Program-made: the position numbers and the translations under genes
Notes under the pieces: model-generated
Seen by the model: the letters and a program-made list of their open reading frames with translations, nothing else
Database searches by the model: none
Told to the model about the DNA's origin: nothing
From: Bacillota bacterium
GTDB lineage: Bacteria; Bacillota_I; Bacilli_A; RF39; UBA660
NCBI GenBank assembly: GCA_003149915.1
Contig: QAMK01000010.1
Location: 8,538 to 72,537 of the forward strand
Direction of reading: 5' to 3'
DNA length: 64,000 bases
Shown: positions 7,359 through 15,407 of the stretch, one piece after another
Layout: each line of letters begins with the position of its first letter
Position numbering within the stretch: the first letter of the stretch is position 1

Positions 7359-8444
7359 ATGAGAAAAGATACTACAATTATAATGCAATATCCGTACGAT
7401 GAAGAAGGCAAGAATCGTTTATTTGATGGAAAACAACATACAATCAAACCAATTGCAATTAGACCAATTCAAGGAATCTATTCTGTTTCTGTAGACAAAA
7501 ATCGGCACAAACAATTAGAAGAACAACTTTACGTCCTAGCATATTATGACGTTAGTATGAAAAAAAATTGTGTTACAATTATTGAAAAAAATTCATTAGG
7601 AGGCGTAAAGAAAATTCCATTAAATGATTATAAACTATTAAATCAATACTTAAAAAAGAAGCCATTTACACCAGACGAACGGTATGAAAATCAAACTTCC
7701 ATTTTTCTTCCGAATGTTATCGGTTTAGAAGATACTCTCCTTGCCAGCCAAATATTTTATTCAGATGGAACTCCTATAAAGCAAAAATTTACATACAATT
7801 TTGATAATTTAAGTAAAAATCAAGCAGATAGAAATTCACTGTCTATAGCAAATCCAGCAAGCCCACCACCAACACCACCAAATTTCCCCCAAAAAGAAAA
7901 AAATAAAACAGAAACGGAATTACCAGAACGAATTATTTGTGTCGTTCCTTATTACATAGATGAGCAACAAAATAGCTATGTTTCGGATTGTTTCTTTACT
8001 TATCAAAATTGTAGTGCCAAACCTGATAGTATGTCCTATCATTATGCAGGAATTTACGATAAGACTTTAAAGGAAAAAATATTGAGTGATTTCCGTGACT
8101 TTGATTTTCCTAAATTCAAAAAATATCATACAACAACATTTAAATTAGATAGTACAGGCAAAAAAACACTGGAAGAACCACATAGTATATCCTATTATAC
8201 AACTTTAGTTCCATGTGATTCGTTGCAGAAATTAGAAGCAATATCAAAAGCAAATAAAATTATTGTAGATATTCCATACTCACATTCAGAATTCGATGCG
8301 ACAAACATTTTAGAAGAAGCATGTAATGGCACTCTTCCAATGAAAACAACAGAAGCACTTTATGAAACACCAAAAAATGGAAAGATAGCAGCTCCAAACT
8401 ACAAAACAACAACTTTTGAAACCAAAAGCAAACAGTACAGTTAA
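7359..8444 (+). CDS. Hypothetical two-part protein (361 aa)
   Basis: A soluble, Lys- and Tyr-rich protein with no signal peptide. Two globular halves seem to be joined by a Pro-rich hinge (ANPASPPPTPPNFPQ, residues about 167-182). The first half contains beta-like stretches (IKPIAIRPIQGIYSVSVD, LYVLAYYDVSM); the second starts ERIICVVPYYIDEQQ, which echoes the opening IIMQYPYDEEG of the first half and could mean a repeated domain. I do not recognise the family. A good GGAG ribosome binding site precedes ATG 7359. It has its own promoter and a strong terminator, so it is a single-gene unit. Codon use is AT-rich, as in the adjacent IS, so acquisition by transfer is possible. Confidence 0.65.
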   Translation: MRKDTTIIMQYPYDEEGKNRLFDGKQHTIKPIAIRPIQGIYSVSVDKNRHKQLEEQLYVLAYYDVSMKKNCVTIIEKNSLGGVKKIPLNDYKLLNQYLKKKPFTPDERYENQTSIFLPNVIGLEDTLLASQIFYSDGTPIKQKFTYNFDNLSKNQADRNSLSIANPASPPPTPPNFPQKEKNKTETELPERIICVVPYYIDEQQNSYVSDCFFTYQNCSAKPDSMSYHYAGIYDKTLKEKILSDFRDFDFPKFKKYHTTTFKLDSTGKKTLEEPHSISYYTTLVPCDSLQKLEAISKANKIIVDIPYSHSEFDATNILEEACNGTLPMKTTEALYETPKNGKIAAPNYKTTTFETKSKQYS

Positions 8445-8448
8445 CATC

Positions 8449-8485
8449 AAAACAAGTAAGTAGAAAATGACTTACTTGTTTTTAT
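8449..8485. terminator. Bidirectional terminator between convergent genes
   Basis: A 13-bp perfect stem AAAACAAGTAAGT/ACTTACTTGTTTT with an 8-nt loop and T-runs on both strands, between the convergent genes ending at 8444 and 8490. Confidence 0.9.
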
Positions 8486-8489
8486 TTTA

Positions 8490-9338
8490 CTAAGTAAAAA
8501 AGTTACATTTTTTTAGATGGAAAACCTTATCATGACGACCTTCTTCCCGTCCTTTCATTTTCGCTATCGCTTTTTGAAAAGCAAAATTCCAGTCTTCATC
8601 CGTTACGGGTTGAAAAGGACCATCCAATACAGATATTTCATCAAAAACGTCCATCACTTCTTTGGAAACAGGAAAATAAGAAATGACATAATCATGAATT
8701 CCAGGCGCCATATAAGCAGAATATCGATATGTTTTCTCGCCATCTTGATAAGAAACCGAAACAACCTCCCCTTCGGGAATTCTAATACGATGTTCGGAGT
8801 GCCTCTCACCCGAAATATAATTTTCTAACGAAGTTCGCACACTATAAGAAATGTAGGAATCTTTGATAAATTGACAACCAGATTCATCCTGTGACCGCGT
8901 ATAAATATTAGAAATAAACCACTTCCCTGCATTTAAGATAGGAACATAAAGATGTTGAACGTATTTGGAATTTGAACCGATGGTTTCTTCTGAGGCAAGA
9001 CTTTCTAATGAAATAGGTTGACCAAGTAAAATGGTCCCATTGGGAAATGTTTCATCTGTAACCGAAACTCGATTTTGTAAATTTTCTTCATAATACTTTT
9101 TAGAAAGTTGCTTTTCCATCTCTGCCCGTGCCAAATCAATTGGAAAATGAACAAAAACATCATTCACTTTCGTAAGCAACAAAGACTTTTGCAATTCATT
9201 CTCAACTGAAACGAAAATTTGATAGAAATCCCGTCCAAACAGACGGTGCTGAATCATAAACGAATCTGTTTGAAAGGGTTGAAAAAAAGAATTGGTGCCA
9301 GAAACAAATTCTGGCATTTGTACCATAACTTTTGACAT
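8490..9338 (-). CDS. Hypothetical protein (282 aa)
   Basis: I set the start at ATG 9338 (MSKVMVQMPEF) because AAGGAGGAG precedes it at ideal spacing; the open frame extends a further 9 codons without a binding site. The protein is soluble, with mixed alpha/beta composition, many aromatic residues and a C-terminal basic patch (GREEGRHDKVFHLKKC). I do not recognise a family. It lies downstream of the rel-dtd-exporter operon but is separated from it by a terminator at 9364-9390, so it must be transcribed from its own, unidentified promoter in the short gap. Confidence 0.6.
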   Translation of the reverse strand: MSKVMVQMPEFVSGTNSFFQPFQTDSFMIQHRLFGRDFYQIFVSVENELQKSLLLTKVNDVFVHFPIDLARAEMEKQLSKKYYEENLQNRVSVTDETFPNGTILLGQPISLESLASEETIGSNSKYVQHLYVPILNAGKWFISNIYTRSQDESGCQFIKDSYISYSVRTSLENYISGERHSEHRIRIPEGEVVSVSYQDGEKTYRYSAYMAPGIHDYVISYFPVSKEVMDVFDEISVLDGPFQPVTDEDWNFAFQKAIAKMKGREEGRHDKVFHLKKCNFFT

Positions 9339-9363
9339 AAACTCCTCCTTGAACCATGATATC

Positions 9364-9390
9364 AAAAAAGAAACGGAGAACCCGTTTCTT
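9364..9390 (-). terminator. Terminator of the rel-dtd-exporter operon
   Basis: The minus strand has a 9-bp stem AAGAAACGG/CCGTTTCTT and a T-run; the stem overlaps the stop codon of the exporter gene. Confidence 0.88.
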
Positions 9391-10444
9391 AAGAATCCAT
9401 CATATCTTCTAATTTATTTTTAATCTTGCCACCAAAGAATTCATAAGCAGTTTGAACCAAGATGTATGCTGGAATAGCAACGATGATACCGATGATACCG
9501 AACAGTGCTCCAAAAACGGCCACAAAGAAGATGATACCAACCGGACTTAAGTTATTGCTCTTTCCGTAAATAGCAGGACTGATGATGTAACCATCGACAT
9601 TAGAGAAAATGACTGCCACAACAATCGTTGCAATTAAAAGAGGAATCGAATAGACAGACGCCGTAATAATCGAAACGATATTCGTAAATATTCCGCCGAA
9701 ATACGGAATCAAAGTTGCAATTCCTGCTAAAACACCCAATAACATCCAGTTGGGATGACCGATTAAACGATACAAAATCGTATATTCAAGAACTGTTACA
9801 AGCATTAATTTTAAAATACTATGAACGTAAGTACTCATCGCCCGATCTAATACACAGATAAACTTGTAAGACGTCATACTAATTCGTTTTAAAAGTTCTT
9901 TTACTGCTTTGCGAATTTTCTTCATATCTAATAAGAAATAAATACCAACTACTAAGACGATAAACAAATTGGCAATGTAATTAATTCCTTTGCCAACGAA
10001 AGAAATCGTACCCGTTGAAACCGCTCTTCCCATCTCTTCGATAATCTGATTAAAGATGTCGGTAATCTTAAGTTCCATACCACCTAAATTCAAATTGAAC
10101 TTCGTCGATACATCGTTGATAAATTCCATAATCGACTTCGCAAAAGCGACAAATTGGTCGTATAACAGTGGCAAAGTAAATGCTAAAATACCACCGCATA
10201 ATACCAAAACAACGATTATGACGATAGCAACTGCTAAACTACGCCGGACTCCTTTTCGTTCCAAGTACTTGACAAAGGGATCCAAAGCATAGGCAAATGC
10301 AAATGCTAAAATGAATGGCACCATAATCGAAAATGCCCGTAAAATAAACCCTAGCCAATATTCATTGGTGATGATTGCCAAATACGCAATCGCACATAAA
10401 ATTAATAAATTCAGTAACTTATAATTCAATCGATCCTTTAACAC
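9389..10444 (-). CDS. AI-2E family transporter (PF01594-type)
   Basis: A polytopic inner-membrane protein of 351 residues. Seven to eight hydrophobic segments can be read, arranged as in the AI-2 exporter-like family: a cluster at the N-terminus (about 10-90), an amphipathic loop rich in Phe and Asn (about 95-145), then the conserved block ending ATLIPYFGGIFTNIVSII and LSPVGIIFFVAVFGALFGIIGIIVAIPAY, which is typical for the family. Members move various small molecules or ions; the substrate cannot be inferred. The start is GTG 10444 with AGAGGTG upstream. It is last in the operon rel-dtd-this gene, 4 nt after dtd. Confidence 0.88.
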   Translation of the reverse strand: MLKDRLNYKLLNLLILCAIAYLAIITNEYWLGFILRAFSIMVPFILAFAFAYALDPFVKYLERKGVRRSLAVAIVIIVVLVLCGGILAFTLPLLYDQFVAFAKSIMEFINDVSTKFNLNLGGMELKITDIFNQIIEEMGRAVSTGTISFVGKGINYIANLFIVLVVGIYFLLDMKKIRKAVKELLKRISMTSYKFICVLDRAMSTYVHSILKLMLVTVLEYTILYRLIGHPNWMLLGVLAGIATLIPYFGGIFTNIVSIITASVYSIPLLIATIVVAVIFSNVDGYIISPAIYGKSNNLSPVGIIFFVAVFGALFGIIGIIVAIPAYILVQTAYEFFGGKIKNKLEDMMDS

Positions 10445-10448
10445 GATA

Positions 10449-10883
10449 TCACCTCTCTAACAAAATGGTCGTAGGACCTAAATTGGTAAATGACACTTCC
10501 ATGTCAGCACCAAACTCCCCTGTCTGAACGGAAATAGATTTCGATAGTTCCTGGTTGAAGGAATCATACAATTCTTTTGCCCGTTCTCCATTCAATGCTT
10601 TAATGTAACTCGGTCGATTTCCTTTGCTCGTATCTCCGTATAAAGTAAATTGAGAAACCGATAAAATACTGCCATCGACATCCATTACCGAACGATTCAT
10701 AACACCGTTCTCATCTTCAAAAATTCGTAATTTCAATACTTTGTTGACGAGATAAGAAATATTGGAAGAATCGTCGCCTTCAGTAAAACCGACAAGAAGC
10801 ATGAGACCAAAATCGCAACGACCAACAATCTTACCAGAAACCGAAACACTCGCATTCCGACATTTTTGTACCAGCACCCTCAT
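10449..10883 (-). CDS. dtd: D-aminoacyl-tRNA deacylase
   Basis: Hydrolyses D-amino acids mischarged on tRNA, a proofreading step in trans. The length (144) is normal. The active-site motif SQFTLYGDTSKGNRPSY (about 78-94) is intact. The C-terminal cross-subunit motif reads NLGPTTILLE where most bacterial enzymes have N-x-GPVT, so the Gly-Pro pair that enforces chirality is retained. Its ATG overlaps the rel stop as TAATG, so the two are translationally coupled. The rel-dtd pair is a common Firmicutes arrangement. Confidence 0.95.
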   Translation of the reverse strand: MRVLVQKCRNASVSVSGKIVGRCDFGLMLLVGFTEGDDSSNISYLVNKVLKLRIFEDENGVMNRSVMDVDGSILSVSQFTLYGDTSKGNRPSYIKALNGERAKELYDSFNQELSKSISVQTGEFGADMEVSFTNLGPTTILLER

Positions 10884-13024
10884 TATTTGATAATCCTTTC
10901 TACCTTTAATATATATGGTAACTTTTCCAAATCGAGAATCAAACGATTGACATGATTGGTATCGCGAACGTAAACGTCCATCTCATAAATGGCATCATCG
11001 CCACGATTTCTCGAAATGACATTGTCTGCCTGCACATCTAATAAACTCATCTTTTGAATCAAATCTAATAAACGATTTTCTCTCGTATTAGAATAAATCA
11101 CAATCGTCGTCAAATACTTCTTACCCTTATTTTCGTTCCATTTCACTTGGACAAGTCTCTCTTCTAAGAAAGCAACATTGTGGCAATTCGTACGATGAAC
11201 CGTAATTCCGTTTCCACGCGTAATGTAACCAACGATGGCATCTCCTGGAATCGGATTACAACAGTTCGATAACGTTACTTTTACCTTGTCGATTCCCTCC
11301 ACTAAGACATCGGCGTCGCTTGCCTTTGGTACGACAACTTTCTTAGGTTTTTCCTCATCTTGCTTATAAACCGTATGAATGACAGATGCAGCACTCACTT
11401 TACCATTACCGATTTGTAAGTAAACGTCATCATCGTTCAAAGCCTTTAGCTCATGATAGATTGTCTTCCGGTTCTCATCGCTCCAAAAATCATTAAACGA
11501 AAGTTTCTTTTTACGAAGTTCCTTTTCTAAAGTATCTTTTCCTCGTTCGATGTAAACTTCTCTCTCACTCTTAGTAAAGAATGCTTTAATTTTACTCTTT
11601 GTCTGAACACTCTTAGCGATGTTAATCCATTCTTTAGAAGGAGTTGAATTCTTGTTTGTTAAAATCTTAACGATATCGTTGTTATGAAGTTCATAGTTTA
11701 ATGGAACAATGGCATCGTTTACAGTTGCTCCGACCATCGTCTCGCCAACACGAGTGTGAACTTTATAAGCAAAATCGATTGGCGTTGCACCGATTGGTAA
11801 CTCGAACACATCTCCTTTTGGTGTATATACATAGATGGAATCGTTCAAACCTTCTTCTTGCATTTCGCTGACGAATTCCTCGTTCGTTAACTTGTGATCG
11901 TTCAACTCCATGACAGCTTTAAAAAATTGTAACTTCTGATCGGTGACGTTCTTTAAAACTTGGTTAGCGGCTTTGTGTTCTTTGTATGCCCAATGAGCTG
12001 CGATACCGTTTTCTGCAATTTCGTTCATATCGTATGTACGAATCTGGATTTCAAATAGGTTGCCATCTTCACCAAACACAGTCGTATGAAGAGATTGGTA
12101 CCCATTTGCTTTCGGATTCGCAATATAGTCCTTAAACCTCTTTGGCACTGGTTTGTATTTCGAATGAACGAGTCCTAATACCAAATAACACTCTTGTTCC
12201 GTCTGAACCAAAACGCGAAGCGCTAACAAATCGTAAATATCACTGAATTTCTTTCCCTTATCCATCTTTTTATAGATAGAATAAATACTTTTGGAACGAC
12301 CTTTAATTTCATGTTTGATGTTGTGTTCATCTAAAAGTTCGCTGACATCGTGAATCATTTCGTTAACGGCATTATCCCGTTCTACTTTTGTGTTATTTAA
12401 CCGTTCGGCAATATCGTAAAACACATCCGGTTTTAAATACCGCAAACACAAATCCTCTAACTCACTTTTAATCTTATGAATACCTAAATGGTGAGCAATT
12501 GGAGCCAAAATTTCCAATGTCTCTTTGGCAATGTCCTTTTGCTTTGCTTCCGGAAGTGCCCAAAGAGTCCGCATATTATGTAAGCGGTCGGCAAGCTTGA
12601 TGACAATGACACGAACGTCCTCACTCATTCCGACGATAATCTTTTTATAATACTCGATTAAATAATCATTTTCGGTTGAAAAATTGATCCGTCCTAACTG
12701 TGATACAGCCATGACAAGTTTTGCTACTTCTGGACCAAAATTCTTTTCAATTTCCTCTTTTCCAACACCAGCCTCATCGACAGTCTCATGTAGTAATGCC
12801 GCCATAATCGTCTCTTTATCAGAGCGAATTCCCGTTAAAATAAAGGCTACATTCAAAGGATGCGTAATGTACGGATCACCATTTTTACGAATTTGATCTT
12901 TGTGGGCATCATTCGCATACTCGTAGGCCTTGCGAATATCTTGCAAATCGTTTGGATCAGAAAGATACGTACTAACTTTCTTAATTAGTTCCTCAATTGA
13001 ATGATTTTTTTTATCGCTTGTCAT
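10883..13024 (-). CDS. rel: RelA/SpoT-type (p)ppGpp synthetase with altered HD site
   Basis: Makes, and in typical long family members also degrades, the alarmone (p)ppGpp. Domain order: HD hydrolase (about 35-190), synthetase (about 225-355, with GRSKSIYSIYKKM, the RFKD loop of Mg-dependent long Rel enzymes, and NPKANGYQSLHT), TGS (about 395-455), a helical/zinc-finger-like region with NCCNPIPGDAIVGYITRG, and a C-terminal ACT domain. The synthetase looks complete. In the hydrolase the canonical HDxxED motif reads H79-E80-T-V-D83-E84, so Asp is replaced by Glu next to the metal-binding His; H55 and the later LADRLHNMRTL are present. Hydrolysis may be weak. First gene of the operon with dtd and the AI-2E protein. 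Confidence 0.95.
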   Translation of the reverse strand: MTSDKKNHSIEELIKKVSTYLSDPNDLQDIRKAYEYANDAHKDQIRKNGDPYITHPLNVAFILTGIRSDKETIMAALLHETVDEAGVGKEEIEKNFGPEVAKLVMAVSQLGRINFSTENDYLIEYYKKIIVGMSEDVRVIVIKLADRLHNMRTLWALPEAKQKDIAKETLEILAPIAHHLGIHKIKSELEDLCLRYLKPDVFYDIAERLNNTKVERDNAVNEMIHDVSELLDEHNIKHEIKGRSKSIYSIYKKMDKGKKFSDIYDLLALRVLVQTEQECYLVLGLVHSKYKPVPKRFKDYIANPKANGYQSLHTTVFGEDGNLFEIQIRTYDMNEIAENGIAAHWAYKEHKAANQVLKNVTDQKLQFFKAVMELNDHKLTNEEFVSEMQEEGLNDSIYVYTPKGDVFELPIGATPIDFAYKVHTRVGETMVGATVNDAIVPLNYELHNNDIVKILTNKNSTPSKEWINIAKSVQTKSKIKAFFTKSEREVYIERGKDTLEKELRKKKLSFNDFWSDENRKTIYHELKALNDDDVYLQIGNGKVSAASVIHTVYKQDEEKPKKVVVPKASDADVLVEGIDKVKVTLSNCCNPIPGDAIVGYITRGNGITVHRTNCHNVAFLEERLVQVKWNENKGKKYLTTIVIYSNTRENRLLDLIQKMSLLDVQADNVISRNRGDDAIYEMDVYVRDTNHVNRLILDLEKLPYILKVERIIK

Positions 13025-13101
13025 AGTATCAACTCCATCGTGTAATCAAATATCTACTTCCATTATACTCTAAAAGAAGAAATTTTAAAAGTAACAGTTC
13101 G

Positions 13102-13133
13102 CACAAAAAAGAAAAAGAACCATTACGGCTCTT
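13102..13133 (-). terminator. Terminator of the YfhO operon
   Basis: The minus strand has AAGAGCC/GGTTCTT (one G-T pair) and a T-rich tail; it overlaps the stop codon at 13123. Confidence 0.7.
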
Positions 13134-13857
13134 CAATAATATCTCCAGTATCGATAGAAACGTTAGAAGAATCGGTAGAAACTTCTCCATTTTGTTCTAT
13201 AGAAGGCAATGTAACACTAGTATTACCAAATCCTTCAAATGTATAAGTGAAAGATAGCCCGCCGGATTCAAAAGTGATGCTAGAGAGATATCCAAAAATT
13301 GATAACCGAACGGTTGCAACAGCATCTGTAAATGTTTCTGCTTCACACGTTCCATAACCACAGACGATACTTGCCTTATCGATTAATTCTGTTACAAACA
13401 CATCTTTTGGAATCGTAAATTCGTAAGTTCGCAAACCCACTTTTTCCTTGTTAGTAGCGTTCGCTAACGTCTCTAAAATAGAAGTAACGTCACTAAGACC
13501 AGAAGTATCTAACCTAGTTACCATCTCATCACTTACCAAATACATATCTTCATTTGGATAATCCAAATAATATTGGCTTAACGTTTCACTAGTACTATTA
13601 GAGATGACAGAATCCACTTTCTGAATTCCATTTTTCTGATCGATATCGAACGTAAAGACAAAATCCCTTTCACCATTTTCAACTTGCAACTCCATATGAT
13701 AATTATTAGCAGTTGCCGTTTTCACAACGACTTGCTCGACTGGTACGACAGATAAGAAAAAGAAATACATGAGTCCCAAAACGATGATAAGAGCTAAAAT
13801 CAAAATAGCAAATAAAATCCATTTTTTCTTACCAGTAACTTTCTTTTTTTGTTTCAA
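13123..13857 (-). CDS. Single-pass membrane protein, extracytoplasmic domain (244 aa)
   Basis: A very basic N-terminus (MKQKKKVTGKKK) and one long hydrophobic helix (about 14-37) are followed by an extracytoplasmic beta-rich domain of about 200 residues ending in an acidic, Ser-rich tail. There are two Cys in CGYGTCEAE that could form a disulphide. I do not recognise the domain. The start ATG overlaps the stop of the DUF975/CmpB gene by 4 bp, so it is coupled to it, and it is last in the three-gene operon that starts with the YfhO protein. The context suggests a role in envelope assembly, but that is only inference. Confidence 0.65.
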   Translation of the reverse strand: MKQKKKVTGKKKWILFAILILALIIVLGLMYFFFLSVVPVEQVVVKTATANNYHMELQVENGERDFVFTFDIDQKNGIQKVDSVISNSTSETLSQYYLDYPNEDMYLVSDEMVTRLDTSGLSDVTSILETLANATNKEKVGLRTYEFTIPKDVFVTELIDKASIVCGYGTCEAETFTDAVATVRLSIFGYLSSITFESGGLSFTYTFEGFGNTSVTLPSIEQNGEVSTDSSNVSIDTGDIIEEP

Positions 13858-15407
13858 TTTGTTTCCTCCTCTACAATCGGTTCATATGTTTCCGTAATTC
13901 CAACACCCTGATTTGGATGCTGACACGAATAGATAAAATCGATTACAAATATGACGGTAAGTGTAAGACAAAGAACGGTCTGAACGGGTTTGGAAATCTT
14001 CTGATAGACACGATATAAGAAAGGTGCCACGACGTAAATGCAAAGAGAACCGCCCAATCCAAAAAACAACGTTCCTTCTAAACAGATTCTACCATGCAAG
14101 TTTAAGAAGTAACCACTGTAATCCCACCACTTAGCATGTTGAAATGTTTCCAAAAACCATCCTGTACTATATTCTATTGTAGCACAAATTACCATAATAA
14201 TCACGAAAGTTAACATCGGATTTTTTAAATATGGTTTAATTCGTTTACTAAACAATAAAAGTAATACGACGACACAACCAGTTCCATAAATAGGAAGCCA
14301 TGGTCCTTGTAAAACACCACGATTGACAAACACACCATGATTGATAATGAAAAGTGCACCTTCCCAAAGCCAACCGATAAAAGAAAAGGTAAAGAAAAAC
14401 AAAATTAAAGTTCGTAAATCATAATGATGATAAAAAACTCCATCCCGGAAATAATTGGTCCGAAACCGATTCCAAAATTTAAAAATCGGTTCCAAAACAG
14501 ATACTTTGGTAAGAGCCACATCAAAATATTCCTTTTCTTTCCTACTGACTACTTTCCGCACCGATGCATAAAACTCCGCATCTGTAACGCTCTTATACGG
14601 GTTCCCAAACAAAATTCCTACGAGTCCAAACGTGCATACGTCAAGGATATTCCACGGTAAAAAAGATAAATCTAGCAAAAATGCTTTCCATTTCTTGCCA
14701 TGCATCATCTGTCTAGATAATAAAATTGCTTCTTTCGAAGAAATATTTTTCCCCTCTGCTAATAAATATGGCACAAAACGGTACGAATAATACTTGATTA
14801 CTCCCCCAATAATCGTAAAACTCCAAAAAAACAAATAAAGTTCCCGTCGAAACATTCCCTTTACAATGGAAAAATACCGTTTTCTTTTAAAAGGAAAAAA
14901 CGAACGTAAAAAACTAGTCTTCGGATACAGTCTAGATTCCATAAAGAATCTAGCAATTCCTACTTCTAAAACACTGGCAAAGAAAACACGGTAACAGAAT
15001 ACCAATAAAACACCGATGAGTAACAAAACGGAATCGTCAACAGAATCCGTAAATAAACCCGTTATTCCTTTCATCAAACGTAAAAATGTATTCGAGGCAT
15101 CCGTCAAAACGTCGAAAATAACATCGAAGACTCCACGAGTAACATGAAACTTTTCATTTAAGTCGACGGATGAATCCTCGCTTGTAATCGTATGATAGAT
15201 TGTCGTAATAATCGCAGAATTGGAACTGTTGTTATGAGTCAAATCGAAAAATGGCGAAACGACTTGTAAATTTCTAGTCTCAATGACACGAATGGTAAGT
15301 GAAGACGTCCCAACCAGAAAAATCGATAAAAGACAGATAAAAACACTAGACCAATAATTACGCTTTAATCTTTTTCGGGCCTCTCTTTTTAAATTTTTGA
15401 TTTTCAT
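13854..15407 (-). CDS. DUF975 plus CmpB-type membrane protein fusion (517 aa)
   Basis: The N-terminus (MKIKNLKREARKRLKRNYW, then several membrane helices up to about residue 270) matches the DUF975 pattern. The C-terminal third (about 330-500) matches the putative ABC-transporter type IV/CmpB family: FIGWLWEGALFIIN, NRGVLQGPWLPIYGTGCV, KWWDYSGYFLNLHGRICLEG and GLGGSLCIYV. The two are separate families known to co-occur; here they are one polypeptide. Their functions are not established. The start at 15407 fits the DUF975 N-terminus, so the 50-bp overlap with the end of the upstream YfhO gene (different frame) is real. A second CmpB-type protein lies at 31228-32064. Confidence 0.8.
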   Translation of the reverse strand: MKIKNLKREARKRLKRNYWSSVFICLLSIFLVGTSSLTIRVIETRNLQVVSPFFDLTHNNSSNSAIITTIYHTITSEDSSVDLNEKFHVTRGVFDVIFDVLTDASNTFLRLMKGITGLFTDSVDDSVLLLIGVLLVFCYRVFFASVLEVGIARFFMESRLYPKTSFLRSFFPFKRKRYFSIVKGMFRRELYLFFWSFTIIGGVIKYYSYRFVPYLLAEGKNISSKEAILLSRQMMHGKKWKAFLLDLSFLPWNILDVCTFGLVGILFGNPYKSVTDAEFYASVRKVVSRKEKEYFDVALTKVSVLEPIFKFWNRFRTNYFRDGVFYHHYDLRTLILFFFTFSFIGWLWEGALFIINHGVFVNRGVLQGPWLPIYGTGCVVVLLLLFSKRIKPYLKNPMLTFVIIMVICATIEYSTGWFLETFQHAKWWDYSGYFLNLHGRICLEGTLFFGLGGSLCIYVVAPFLYRVYQKISKPVQTVLCLTLTVIFVIDFIYSCQHPNQGVGITETYEPIVEEETN

